Positions 14,001 to 29,000 of a stretch of 64,000 bases of DNA are shown here, one piece after another. Under the pieces are notes generated by a model. That model did no database searches, was not told where the DNA came from, and saw only the letters and a list, made by a program, of their open reading frames with translations. Origin of the DNA: Bombyx mori (taxonomy: Eukaryota > Arthropoda > Insecta > Lepidoptera > Bombycidae). Location of the stretch: assembly GCF_030269925.1 (NCBI RefSeq), contig NC_085107.1, positions 7,936,001 through 8,000,000 on the forward strand, in the 5' to 3' direction. Position 1 is the first letter of the stretch. Every line of letters starts with the position of its first letter. The translations under genes and the position numbers were made by a program.

Positions 14001-17000
14001 TTCTCAAGGCAAATGACGCCAATCTCCTGGCTATTTCTATTGCTTCTGTATACATTAACGCCAAACTGGTTGTGAACTCTATAGTGATCTTAGCTTACTT
14101 TATAAAACGTACCGGAAATAATGTGAAGATCGAATCGCAGTCAAAGCGGTACCAGGAATATCTTGATGCCCATAAGACACCCTGCTCAACATGTCTGTCA
14201 CATCAAAGTCGATATACACCAGATACTAATTTGAATACCTATACTTTTTTTTTCTATTGGAAATACGATCGAGACGTCATGTTACATGTTAAAGCGATTT
14301 TCTCGGAGATGGGCAGGTAGTAATGCTCGCGCGACATGATTTTTTTTGTACCGACATGAAAATATATTTTTTCTCTAAGTTTAATGTAAATTTATGATTC
14401 TGAAATTAAATAACCGATGAATAATAAAATAGCTTCAAATAATAAACTAAAGAGGTGGAAACTGGTTACATTTTTTGCTATTTGTATAATTTTATCCATT
14501 ATTCTATTCCTGTCAATTTGCAATAGGCAAAAAACGTAAGATTCAGTCACAATTTGTTTTAGCAAAATTTTAGTGCTGTAGTATATTACCATATAATATT
14601 TGGACACGCTAGTTATTTTTCTATCATATTCAATAAATTTCTCAATTAAACAGCAATAAATTAATAATTTAAAATGTAACACATAATAAAAATGTTCGGT
14701 AAATCGTTGCGAAGTTTGTAACTGTTATTGTTATATGATTGATATACTATACTCTACTCCCAAAGACTACGCATTCAAGTGCTATTAAGTTTATATGGGA
14801 CGAATAACTCCACAAATTATAGTTCGTATACGAACTAAACGAAACACAATTATGCAGACTTAATAAGTCGCTGAAATGAAACGTCCAGAGCCTTATCTGT
14901 TTAAAGTTATAATCTAAAATATGGACCCTATTCCCGGTGCTGGAGAGGTAGTTTATAAAACTTTTTCAGTTTTTCCTCAAGTGTCATTGAGCCAAGCTGG
15001 CACATGAAAGACGTCAACAGAAGGTTTCCGTGTAAAATATTTCGAATAAATGTCGGCTGCTTTGATATTTCCCAAGTTTTGCGCCCGTCTATAAATTGGT
15101 ACATAATAAAACTAGGTCTGCAAGCCTGTTCGTCCCTTTTTCTTGTTTCAAATACATCAAGAATCGTGTGAAAATAAAATTACTGTCGAAAAATGTAAGT
15201 CTGAGCTTTTCATTTTGACGTTCTTTGTGTTACAATCTGCAGGGTCATCGTTCTGTGACGTAATCATGATCAGAACGAGGTCCCTTGTGATTATCAATCG
15301 TTTGCACTTTTGACACTCTCCAAGTAATGAACAGTTCATTTTTAAGAACTGAACCTATACTGCTTCAAGCTATAGGATCTCTTTTATCAAATATTACATC
15401 ATTTACCATGTCATCGACATCATTAATATTATTTTTTTGTAAATGATTATAGTAATTCATTATTTTTTTCGGTTTTAAATGCAAAAGGCTCTATTTCGAC
15501 AGTGAGCCCTCAGAACGCAATAATGCTGACTCCCTACAAGCTCAATGGCTACTTGTCTATTTATCGTGTGCTCTTTGAATCACCCTTACCCCGGTAATGG
15601 CCTACGCCGTGCCTATTCTTGTTTGACGGAAAAAGTGCTCGCGCACCATTCTATGCCTCAAAAAGAAATTTTAATATCGGAACATGTTTATTTGCACTCT
15701 GCACAGGTAAGTTCATCAGCGCCCACTGTCCGTTGAAAAGGATACACGAATGTAGTAGAATATTTGCATTTAGTTAAACCTTCAATATCTTTTCAGTTAT
15801 TAAAATGTACATTTTTAGTTACGCCGGAACGTGCTTTAATAAGTGAATGTAGCACGAATATTTAGAATTTAGTTTTTCTCGTAAAATCTATACTAATATA
15901 TAAATCTACAGTGGTTTTTACGGATGTTCCGTTATAACTACTGAACCATGCATCCGATTGACTTGAAACTTGGTATCCGTGTAGAAAATACATGTACTTA
16001 ATGGATAAGCTAATATTTATATCAGTATTGGACTCCCTACACCAGTGGCGGGGGCGTTAATGATGAGAATCTTTGTGGGAGTGAGAAATAATAATGTTTA
16101 TTTTAAATGCTGCAGCGAAGCGAGCGGGTACAGCTAGTAATCTATTAAAACTGAATTTAAAGTGTATACGAGTGAGTGAAGGAGCTTATGACAGCGATAG
16201 ATTACGTGCGTCGCGGTCTGTTATTAAAGCACCCTAATCGCCTAACTCGATACAGGCAACAATGAAGACGTGATCCCGACGTATTGTTGCTACAGAATAG
16301 GAAGGATTTACCAAGACTCTGAATAAAACAAGCTAGCGTCTTGACTCAGCCGAGTAAATGCCTCTGTAATCACATTGCACGAACGTTTGCGGTCTAAACA
16401 CGAAAGAAACTTTTGAAAGTCCGTGTTTATGTCCATACTCAACTTCATTATAATAGTAACGTTTGAATAACAAAATAACATTATAGGCTACTTACTGTGA
16501 GAAATAAATGATAACAAGATAAATTTATGGACGATAGATGGAAAATATAGAAGAATGTACCTATAACATTAAATTAATTAAAAAAGTATTTTAAACAAAA
16601 TCAATCTTAAATCACTTATTAATTAATCAACTAAGGTAAAAGGAAGATAAGAGCCAATTAAAAGCAATATGTTCGCTCTCAATTTTAATACATTTCTATG
16701 TCAATTCAATATTATTAGCTTGAATAAAATTTCATTTATGGATATTTTAGTCCGGGTCCCAGGTTGAGCGCGAATTCTAGATCGAAATGGCCCAATCGGC
16801 TTCCAATTTATTCAGCGAGTTTAATGTATAAAATCCACGGATTTCCCGCCCCTGACCGCACGCTCGGCGGATTCCTTACTGAAACCATTAATGAATTTTA
16901 TTGCTTTTGCATTATAACGACCCAACTTAGTTATACTCGCACGATTTAATTTCGCGCTGACGTGCCAAACATTCCCGCTTTAGGTATTTAATTTGTGATT

Positions 17001-20000
17001 AGGAAAAGTAATTTCATTTTCGAAATACCTTTGCAATGTTAAGTTTGATTATTTATTTATCGTTCTATGTTATCCTTCTGTTGTGATATATATAATTTTT
17101 ATTGCCCTTGTAGGCAGACGAGCATACGGCTAACCTGATGGTGAGTGATTACCGTCGCCTATGGACTTCAGCAATGCCAGGGGCAGAGCCAAGCCGCTGC
17201 CTACCGATTGAAAAATAAATCTAAGCTTTTGATTTCAATGCCTGTATCGGATACACATCGTAATGGCTTTGTGTGTGATTTCGGCAACGTCACAACACAT
17301 ATTCTGCTTTGATATCTCAAGCTTCGATATTCGATTCACATAAAATCGAGTCAAGGATTCTGTTGAAGCTCTCTTCTTTGTGCGCCGTATTAGTCTTTTA
17401 GCTGGCAAGGGTTCTTACCTCACGGTAAGATAAACTCCAATAATCAAATCAGTAACAAGCATGCTCGCTAAGAATTGAACCGAAAAATAACGATGAATCG
17501 ATTAGATTTCATATAAAATATTACTTGTTCTTCATTCCATAACTTGAAACAACAGGCAGTATTAAAATAACATTTCGTAATGTAATATTGAAACCGATAC
17601 TGCTAGAATATTTGAATAACCGTTTTTTCCTAAAAAAAATTTAGATTTCTTTTTCGATTTTCGCAAGAAACGAATAGATATTCGAAGAAAGCTAATAATT
17701 TTGATATTATTTTGGTTCTTTCAATTATTGAATTTCGAAATAAATAATTTACGATTAATCGAACACATCAACACAAAAGTGTAGTTATACTCTTTAAAAT
17801 ACATTTTTCACCTTAATCATAAACTCGAAGAATAGCTACACAACCATAAATAAATAATATAAAACAAATATAGATTTTGTTTGTTTGTTTGTTACGTTGA
17901 AAGAAAAAACGATCTATGATTCAAGTCGATCCTATTCGGAAAGAATCGCATTTCTTGAGCTTATAAAACAGATAAATAAATGCGTCTAAAACTGGCATCT
18001 AAAAAATGCGTCAAAAGCTCCAGGCTAAGGTTCAATTACTTAGAAATTCATTTTTATTAAACTACAATGATAGCGTGATTAAAAAAATAATAATGCTATC
18101 TATCAAGTGCTACTTACTGTAAGCTGTTTTGATTAAAGGAGAAACTTATTATTTCGGTCGAAAAAACTTACATATTCTCTAGGTTTCTTTACTTTTGCCT
18201 TTCGTCCTGCCAAATTTAAAGATTATGAGTCAACTGGAGATTTTCAGAGTGAATATGGTTTTTTTTATTTGTTTAAATTGGCTGAGAAGTTTGAGATTTT
18301 TATGAGTACCTACTTGACATTAGGTACTTTTTACTCAATTTGATACAATTTACTGTTATACATAAAAACTGTCTTAAGTAACTGATAGACAAATAAACAG
18401 ACGGGTGAACAGTAAAATGATTCTATAAGATTTTCTTCTTCGAGAATCCAAAGCACCTTAAATATATAAATTATAATTTAACAGACACAATTTTCGGACA
18501 TAATCAAAAATAGGTAAAAACATAGTCACATTTTCATACATTTTCGGACGTAGTCAAAAGTAGGAAGGTAAAAAAGGCCGGTGGTAGGACCTCTTGTGAG
18601 CCCGCACGGGTAGGTACCACTACCCTGCCTATTTCTGCCGTGAAGCAGTAATGCGTTTCGGTTTGAAGGGTGGGGCAGCCATTGTAACTATACTGAGACC
18701 TTAGAGCTTATATCTCAAGGTTGGTGGCGCCTTTACGTTGTAGATGTCTATGGGCTCCAGTAACCACTTAACACCAGGTGGCCTGAGAGCTCATCCACCC
18801 GATAAAAAAAAACAAAGTATATTCAAATTGAACACTGCCCATAACGAGCATCTGCTATTTAAAAAGTGTTACAAATTAATTTCTACTCTTTTAGATTAAG
18901 ATCAGTGTAGAATCTTACAATACAATGAATATCTATCCTAAACAAAACAAACCGAGTGACACAACTAAAAACGTCAATTTCTCAGTGACATTACCGAGCG
19001 GGAGACAATGAGGGATACGTTAACAGTAACTGTGGAGCGGAGTAATTAAATTATTTTTAATGTGTTCCCTAAACAATGCCGCCCCTGCAGACGAAAAGGG
19101 AATTCATTACGTTATAAGATTAAAGGATTAGTGCAAATAATCTCTAAGTGCCACTATCGGGGGAATCGCTCGCATTCGGTCGTACATGTTTATGTGACAA
19201 ACCAGACATGTTGAGGCTAATTAATGTTTATTTGAAAGATAAAAATAGATTCACTGTTTCTTATCTTCGAAAAAAGCATTGTTCGAAACCAATCCGTGGG
19301 TACTTGAATTTTTACCACGACAACACGGATCGCGATTTGACGGTGCCTTCGCGACTTGACATCTGTGACTTTGTCTTGCTTCTCGAACGGGACGGTATCC
19401 GCATATGTGACGGTCTACGCTAACGATTTGCAATATCGCTGATCCTTATCCATTCCTGCCCTAAACCCTTCTCCATATGTGATACGGCGTGAGGCGACGA
19501 GGTCATCAATTCCGGTGAGTGATGAGATGATATTTTGTTAAAATAGTACATGCGGCGCCGCAGATCGCGTCACATGCTCGACGGGCACCTCGTGCTGGTT
19601 TCCGGAGCCCTAGGCTGCCACGAGGGCGCTGGGTTCGGATCGAACAAGCATGATGTGAAAATAGAACGTGCAAATTGGTTAACTTTACATTTTGTCTCTG
19701 TGTCCTACAAAGTATTTTCTCGTTTGTATTGCAAGCTAAAACTAATATAACATATATAACAAAAAAAGCAATTAAAAATTAAAATCAAATCTTAGTAACA
19801 AGTAACGTGTTGGTTGGGTCTTCAGAGAAATCGCTGGTGCAATACTAAGATTAGAATGCTTTTAGCCAGCACACCGAAAGACGTTTCGGGTTTGAATTTC
19901 AGGAAGTCTCATTCAATTCAAACTGGATCATAACTTATGCTTTCATTTTCTTCCTAGATGGTTTGGATAAAAATATGATTATTTGAGAGAGACGGTTTGA

Positions 20001-23000
20001 ACGGTGTTTTGGCTAACGTCCCAGTTTAGCGTCAAATGTATTAGTCTTCAGTTCTTCAAAATATGACGACGACTTCTACGACCGTAAATCAAATATGTAC
20101 ATATGTTTAATTTGCCTACTTTCGCAAACTTTACACTCATTTCATAACATAAGAACGCTTTCCAGTTAAATCCAATAAGTAACACATTTGACGTAAGAAT
20201 AATATTTTTTTTATTAAAAGACACATATTGCCGCCGGAATTAATGTGTTCACATTTATAATTCAGTCTCATTTTGAAAATTCAGAATATCCATTTATTTT
20301 GTGACTTTAATGAATATTTCATTGGCGTTTTCCAGATAGCCGTCAGTTCTTACCCGAACATTCAACCGGATAAATATTTCAACAGATTTAATTAATTGTG
20401 TATTTAGAGACGCACGGAGCGACCCTTGTTTTTTAAAACTAAATGATGTCTTTTATGACGCCATTTTAACATCTCTAACGCTAATATAACATAACCTGAA
20501 TATAGCCTAATCTTAATTAATTTAATGTAATCTAATTTTACTTATAATAAGTATTTAATATATATAATATGTATTTTATACATTATTATTTTTATAACAT
20601 CATTATTTTTCTAATAAGTGTGCATATCAAAATTGATGTTAATTGTGAAAAAGTATTACTCTGGATTTCATATTTCTTAAAATTATCCATTGTATTTTCA
20701 TTCAATTAATCTTACTTTTCTAATTTCAAGATTTGGTCAACTATTGCATTGTCGATTGCACCTATAATTGAGATGACGTTTTTATGATGATTTGTTATTT
20801 GATGATCACTTTGTTGGTGCAACTAAATAAATAAATAAACAGCAGGATGGGATTAATTATTTACATAAAATATGTTAGATCTACTTTTACAAAGGTCTCC
20901 TGTACTTGTTTCTGTCTCTAGATTTTAGCATAAGTAATCTATCCGATCTCAAAAAAGTAGGTAGTTTTCAATTTGAAGACTTTTGTGATTTTTGTTAAAA
21001 TTCAAAGTTAGTGCTCCTCTTGTAGACCCATTTCGATTTTATCAAGATCTGAGCAGGCAGTCGTTTCTGAGTTATAATGCATATTTAATTGACTATTTGA
21101 ATTGACTACATCGATTATATTATCATTTTATTATTTTTTGATATAAAAGGTACAAAAAAGCTGTATACGATGGTTCGAAAGCTTCGTACTATGTCGAAGT
21201 GATCCTGTTCAAATTTAGTGATGTCCTGATGAAAATCTTCGGTGATATACAACGGGACTATCAAAAAAACAGCAGAAAGGCCATGATTGCTGGATCCACA
21301 TTCATATGCATCTCTTTACACAAATCCAAATCGGTATTTAGTGGCATCGAATAATACAGGGCGATTTGCAACTGTAAAACTCAACAAGGAAAATTGGTTT
21401 TGGTGAAATTGGTTTTCTATTTTGTTAAATTGTTTGCTGTTCATGTTTGATTTTAATTATATAGTGCTGTTTGTTCAGCGCGGTTATTATATACGTATGG
21501 ACTTAGTTTGGATCCTGACACCAATAACAACATACTACGTTGGGATCATACTCAATCAATATCAACTTTGATACGTTTAAGTACTTTTTTTTTTTTTTAA
21601 CGCTGGGGAATCCATTTTCGGATACCCGGTTGAGGGGGGTAACGAACCGGGTTATGTCGGACTCCGGCGCCTCCTGAGAGGAAGAAGGGGAGAAGAGAAG
21701 GGCCGAGGTACGTTTAAGTACCTACAATTTATTGATTGGCACACATACACAAATACATAATTTATTAAAATCGCATTGCACATGATGATAGGATCTGGTG
21801 GTAGGACCTCTTGTGAGTCCGCACAGGTAGGTACCACCACCCTGCCTATTTCTGCCGTGAAGCAGTAATGCGTTTCGGTTTGAAGGGTGGGGCAGCCGTT
21901 GTAACTATACTTGAGACCTTAGAACTTATATCTCAAGGTGGGTGGCGCATTTACGTTGTAGATGTCTATGGGCTCCAGTAACCACTTAACATCAGGTGCG
22001 CTGTGAGCTCTTCCACTCATTTAAGCAAAAAAAAACATGAATCCAACATTACAATGTAATAAAACTAAAAGGCATAGTAAAAAATGGTTAAATTTGGGAA
22101 TTAATTTGTTTGTACTTTACTACACATTAAAAAATATATACTTTTGTTATTCTAGGTTAATTGTATTTACTGTTCATTTATAATAATTTTACGCGATCCT
22201 TAGAAAGAAAATCAGCGGAAAAGCATTCATGAATGAATGTAAAATAAACGAAATAGAATAAATTACAAAAGAATAAGTAGGTAGTAGTAAAATTATTCGT
22301 ACGAAATTTGAACGTAGGTTGAACAGACCCGGAGGGCTTAACATTATTATGTTATACTAATAAAATAAAAATAACCTCAGTCCCTGCAATATTAGATTAC
22401 ATTTTCTCAAATAGACTTTTCCATGTTCGGTGAATTACGTGAAATTGAAAAATGTATATTTTCTATTATTACGTAGTGAGTGCATAAAAGTCTTCTTTTT
22501 TTAAGTATGACGAAATTTAACTTAAAATAAACTAGCGACCCGCCCTCGCTTCGCTTCGGAAACTGTAATTTATTATTTATTTCTCCACTATTTAATGGAT
22601 GTTATTATGTTATTATACATACCTTCCTCTTCAATCACTCTATCTATTAAAAAAAAACGCATCAAAATCCGTTGCGTAGTTTTAAAGATTTAAGCATACA
22701 TAGGGACAGACAGACATAGGGACAGAGAAGGCGACTTTGTTTTATACTGTGTAGTGATAGGCAAAATAGTCCTATTCAAATAGTGGTAGTAGTTGACTTA
22801 CATTTTTGACGATTTGGGCAACTTTTGGGTGTTTTTGGACGTAAGCAGCTCGGTTTTTATTACCATAGATGGACAGGCCAAGCCCGTTTGATGTCAAGCG
22901 ATTACCGGAGCTTATAAGGATGAATACGTAAACGCTGCCACTATATAGAAAACGTGACTATTCCGTACTTCAAACAGAAATAACTTTGCAGCATTTATAT

Positions 23001-26000
23001 TAGTAGGATATTGCAAACGCGCTCTGCATGCTCATAGTACATTCTAACACAAATAAATAACGCAAATTTACTGCGTGTTTCGCTTATAACGTAAAAGTTA
23101 TTCCTTCGTCGTGGAAGCATTTTGCGGATAGCGCCTGTAGATCTTTTAAAAATTATAATTTGCGTAATCACTGGTGGTAGGACCTCTTGTGAGTCCGCAC
23201 GGGTACCACCACCCCGCCTATTTCCGCCGTGAAGCAGTAATGCGTTTCGGTTCGAAGGGTGGGGTAGCCGTTGTAACTATACTGAGACCTTAGAACTTAT
23301 ATCTCGAGGTGGGTGGCGCATTTACGTTGTAGATGTCTATGGGCTCCAGTAACCACTTAACACCAGGTGGGCTGTGAGCTCGTCCGTCCATCTAAGCAAT
23401 AAAAAAAAAAAAAAAAGATCTAACGTGCAGTTGACGCTTCAAATTTTATAAAGTAAGCAATAGTTTCAAAATACCCAATCGATCGATAGATGTCATCCAC
23501 GGTTAAAATATAAATTGCAATCTTATACCTTTAAACGAGCAATTCGTGTATATATATATTTCAATATACAATCTGAATCTCGGAAACGGCTCCAACGATT
23601 TTCATAAAATTTAGTATACAGGGGATTTCAGGGGCGATAGATCGATCTAGTTGCGATTTATTTTCAGAAAATGTTGTTTTATTCGTCTTTTCAATAATCA
23701 ACTCTTCCTGACATCTATTGGCTAATAATAATACTATTTTTCTTAATCGAGGGCAACTGATCGCTTTAAAGACACAACAAGATGGCGTTATCAAAAAAAA
23801 AAAACGAGCAAAGCTTGGTCATTGTCTAGTTCTATTTAATCAATAAAATATAGAGAAATTTTGAATTTTGTTATTGCAAATTTTCAACTTATTTTGTAAA
23901 CAATGTATAGTGACTCGTTTAGGAAACTTTCTTAATTTACTTGGACGTGTAAGGTAGCAGTCTGCGTGAAGCAGGTGGTAAATATTAGTGACTAGTGAAA
24001 TTCGCTCATGCTCCACTATGACTATTTATTTCTAAAGGTATAAAAACTACACTCTGTGAACACTAGTCGAGCACCATAATTGTACTATGTTTTACTACAA
24101 CAAAACTGTATAGAGTTCAGGTTTCGGGTCAGACTCCTCCAGCTTGACTGCGACGAGTTAGTGCTAAGAGAGAAGAGCGCTCACCTATACACCTACTTCT
24201 GCAAGGTGGTCCACTCGCAAAAGGTTTCCATAGAGTGATAGCACTCTGCCTCCAGCTCAGCTCTGATTGAAAACCGGGCGAATGACCTCAACAGGTTACG
24301 GTACTGACCAAAGAATCAGAAAGTCGCCGGGACCATACCCCCAACTCCTTTGGATCTTCTACGCTTAGATAATACTAGGACGGCCAAGCATTACTCCCAA
24401 GCCACGAAGGTGGCTTGTTTCTAGTAATCAGCAGCGATCACCTCCGTCTCCAGGACACCAGGATACCTTCAGGATTGCGGAGTCCACGCCAATACGTATG
24501 ACACCACAAAAGAGACATTACGATAACCTCAAATGGCTTTGTCCATAAGTGCCGGTGCTGCACTTATAGACAAAGCCATTTGGCCGGTGCAGCCATTTTA
24601 GCTGCTACAGCAGCTTCGGCACTCTCACAGTCAGAGATTGGCCCCAGAATGGCGCACCATATATAGTTAAGGCCATCAAACAGGCACACTGGTGGAATGC
24701 TAATAAAAGGAAATTCGAGCGTATATACCCCATATTTGTACGACCATGTTTGCGTTTATTATATGTACAACCGTATGTACAAACATTGAATATTTCAATT
24801 GAATATTGAAAATCGAGTAAAATTTAGTTAATATGTAAAGAGTACAAGACCCCAAAAAGAAAAAATAGAAACAGATGTCTATTAAAATTAAAATGTGTAC
24901 ATATGACGAGTTTTTATTAAAGAGTGATCCGACTGCTCATATAGAACCGCAAGTTGATTATTTGAGACGGGAGAATTCTGTAGTAGTCAAAGTAATATTT
25001 ATTTGGGTAAAAATAATAGCAATCCGAAGTGTTTTACTTCGTTGCACTGAATCGTGTTCCCTTACACAAAATACGCTTAAGAACGCGACTAGATCAAAAA
25101 TGTTACCCCCTCGGTCACGAACACCGAGCAATTCACTTCTTGGTCACTGTCAGAAGTTCCGTTCATTTCTCACAATAAGAAAAGACGTAATCATTTCTAG
25201 AGAGGAATCACGTCCAACGAGCGACAACGCCGGAATTCCGTCTAGTCCCGACCTCCCGACCAGTCTGTGCCTGTAGATAATTTTCTCCGGGAAAAAAGAA
25301 CTGGTTTTCTTTCCAAGTTTTTTTTTTCCACTAAAATAAGGGTAACAACCCGAAACAATTTGTCGCTTTAGCCCCCTTCCACTATTTGCTATTGCGGAAC
25401 AATTTATCGAAGAGAAACCAAAAAAACAATTTATTTTTCGATAAGACAGAGTTCGCACGATGAGTTTGTCGAAATCGTGGAGGCGATAATTGAATATCGT
25501 ATACGATTATATTTTGTGAGATCACTTCGTTATGAGACAGTTGTGACATTTTTAATTCGTAAACAGTGTAAAAACGTATTTTCATTTAACTTTTTGAACC
25601 CGTGTTAGATTATTTGACATTAATATATATGGCAAATAAAAAAATATGAATAGGAAAATTTTATTTAAAATGTGGTCAAAAGAAATTTCACCATTAAAAC
25701 TGTAAAGTACTCGAAAGTTCTGAATTGGCTGTAAAGTCGAAGACGGGAAATTTGAATATTTTTTTTCAAAATCATAAAAACCATTGCTGTAATTCATAAA
25801 AAAAAAATCAAATCATTCATTTGTATTCATGAAACATTCATCTTTAAGATAAGAACTATAATCAAGAAGAAGTTAAACGCTGTCCCATTTATCGAGTTCA
25901 AATGTTCACAGAGTGTTAAAAATCCGCATCAATCGGTCAATGATTAAGAAGGCATTCAAAACATGTCAATAGAATTATTTCCATATATTATTATGCTAGT

Positions 26001-29000
26001 TTACTCGACAGTCTATGTGTGATTCCATTCAGTATGTACTTGCAAACCAATCGTCACGTTCAGGTTAATGATACCAAATATTATTTCGCCACCAATCGCT
26101 ACTCAAACATCACTGAGGTATGTACTCTAATTATTCTACAACTAACAAGAACAATATCTTACAATTGTTTCGGTAATCATCATTTCATAATTTAAGCGTT
26201 GCTTCCATAAACTATCTCATATTTTTTTTAAACACCATCATGCAAGTATGTAAGTCTTTGCGATTTCACAAATAAAATTCCGGGGTATTTCTTCACAGCT
26301 ATATATATATGTCGATATAAATGCTCAAGCTTAAACTCGATTCCGTAAAGCAGATAAGCTGTAGTCGTTACCGAGCTGGACTTCTCAAGATAAAGAAAAA
26401 CTTTTAGATTCGAATTCGGCAGATGTTGCAAAAAGACGCTCGGAAAGTTAGTTCCAGTTTACTATGAATGCGAACGTCCTGAGTCCAGTTAAACTCTAAA
26501 TATCCGAGTGACTTTATGTAACATGAATGAGACGTAAGCATGTTCGAAGTTAAGGCTCACGTGAAATGGAATCTTGTCTCCATTTTTTTTGTTTCTTTCT
26601 GAAACTTAAAATTTAAATGAATATCACCTAAATGTGGATTAGAATGACTAAAAAAGTCTCTTCTTCATTATACTAGAAAATCATCAAGAATTATGAGCGT
26701 GAAGGTGTTAAAAAATAGAAAAAGGGCAACGACTATGACACGATATGAAATTGCAACGAGAGGACGTAGGGCGTGGGCCAACCGGGACATGGTCGCGACA
26801 AATCCTACGATAACGCCTTCATTACCCGCATGTCAACCCTCTTCTCGGCGCGTCTTCGTCACCACCTCAATCTTTTCGCGGATATTACACTTAAATTATG
26901 ATATAAGTGCCACATCGGGAGCTGCATAATGAATCTTTTCGATGATTAATGACATATCTCTTTGACTATGACATGTGGAAAAGGTTTGTCGTAGCATGTC
27001 AGCGATGCGGCAGCTCAAAACTGTTTATGAACTGTGGCACATGCCTTTTGTGTTTGGGTTTGATACTTGCTCATGGCACAGAGTATACAAATAAATAGAA
27101 AAGATAAATCGATAGGCCGATTGAACTACTTTTAAAAGTTTGAATTTTAAATCACATTTTAAACCAACGATAGTTTTGCGGTGAAGAACGACTTTAGCAT
27201 ACTACTACTTTATATATACAACAATTTTGTTCAGACCTAGTATGACATTTAAAAATATAAGTTTTTCTTTCCTTGTGTGCCTTATTACGAGTACTAGAGA
27301 TCGAATAATCGGATACATATTTACTTAAAGTTCAGGTGTTGGCCATTATGGAAAGCACTCATTTGTCGACAAAACACGCATTTTTTTTTAATTATGTTCT
27401 TTGTGTCTTCTGTATGTACAAAATTTATAAATATTTTGCAGGATGTCCTAAACAGACAGATAAATAGCATCGAGCTCAATTTAAAACATTTACAATAGTT
27501 GAAGAGTTTTCTCCACCCTGCTTTTCACACCCTATATATACACATACTCGAATGAAGATTTAAAATTTAGTGTAAAATAAATATACATCCGACTAGTTAA
27601 GCAATCCACGTATCCCAGGATCTTATTTTTGATAAAAACATTTTCAGAAGCCGCTTCCATAATACATAGGTATGTAAGACGAAAATACACTTTAGGTAAT
27701 CCACCTAATGATATTGCACAAAATAAAAACTAACAATCGAGCGTCGGACTTTATTTAATCTGTGCTGATGGACTGAATTGTGACAATTTCGGCTTGGAGC
27801 TCCAGCAAAAAGTTTTTCGGTTTTTATGACCACAGAAAAAAGTTTTGTCATAATTAAAATCTGTTATTAGATAAAAGACTCATTAATAAATTCCCGTTTA
27901 GCCACCAGGAAACTGTGGTTCTACCGAAAGAAATTTGAAAAATTATAAATTTCAAACATGTTTCGGAAAACACTAAATGAAATTTCAAGCAGCAAAATAC
28001 TTTGTGGATACTAATACAGTTAATTAGTTTTATAAAAATGGTATCCTTTGAGATATTCACTTTAGAGTTTTCTCTTGCTCAAAGGGCTTTTACATTAATT
28101 TCAACTTACTACATATTTATTGAACCAGTTGAATGAAGCAATCTTAGGTTTGACTAAAAAAAAAAGATTGAATTACCAAGCAATTTCGGCCTTTGATTAA
28201 GGCTTCTTCTACTTTTAATTAAAGACTACAAACTTAAGACTAGTCTGTGATCTTTCGGATTTGTCTATAACATTCATCCATACTAATTTTATAAATGTGA
28301 TATAACTTGAATCTCTTTATCGTGGGAAAACGCAAATTATTTAATGCCTTCTGAATTACAAATTTCGCGAAGCCAAAAGTCATGAGTGAGGTCTAGTATC
28401 AAAAAGTGTTACGTTAAATATCTCTTTTTATTTTGCTAGATGATTAGAACTCACGACACCCTAAGAGTTACTGGGGCTGTCCGTAAAATATCAGGCTCGA
28501 GTCTAAATTGTAAGTTAAAACGACTGTCGCATCCCTCAAACTGGAACGCACGACTGCTTCGCCTCAGAAATAGATAGGATGATGTTACCCATCCGTGCGG
28601 GTTCATATTCGAAGAATGCGTTTAATAAAAATAGAAATCAAAGCTTATAATAAAAAGAAGATGTGTGGTGTCGTGGGACACCGGATAGGAACGAAGTTCC
28701 TTATTATAAAAATATTAATTTTAAGTTCTATTCGAGGTATAAATAAAATAAAACTGGAGGTTTCGCAACAACCCACGGTCATTCAGTAACGTGCGAACTT
28801 ATTGTGGTACATTCATTCACGGTTGTTTGCATAAGAGTTACTAGTTAGTGTATTGCGCAAACGAACACTCTGAGATCGTGGTCAATGAATGATAAAAAAA
28901 TATGTTATTTTTTGTACGTTACTACAAAGTTAAGTCGTACACTGTGTGCATTACTAATAAAAATCTTAGGTTACGGACGGTATTTTCCCGGTTAGGGTAC

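Noticed and set aside
19148..19433. Overlapping open frames on both strands as genes
   Set aside because: Neither has a recognisable domain; the patch is GC-rich, which lengthens open frames by chance.
24875..25276. 133-codon open frame as a gene
   Set aside because: No domain, no splice context, an overlapping open frame on the other strand, and it lies inside a receptor intron.
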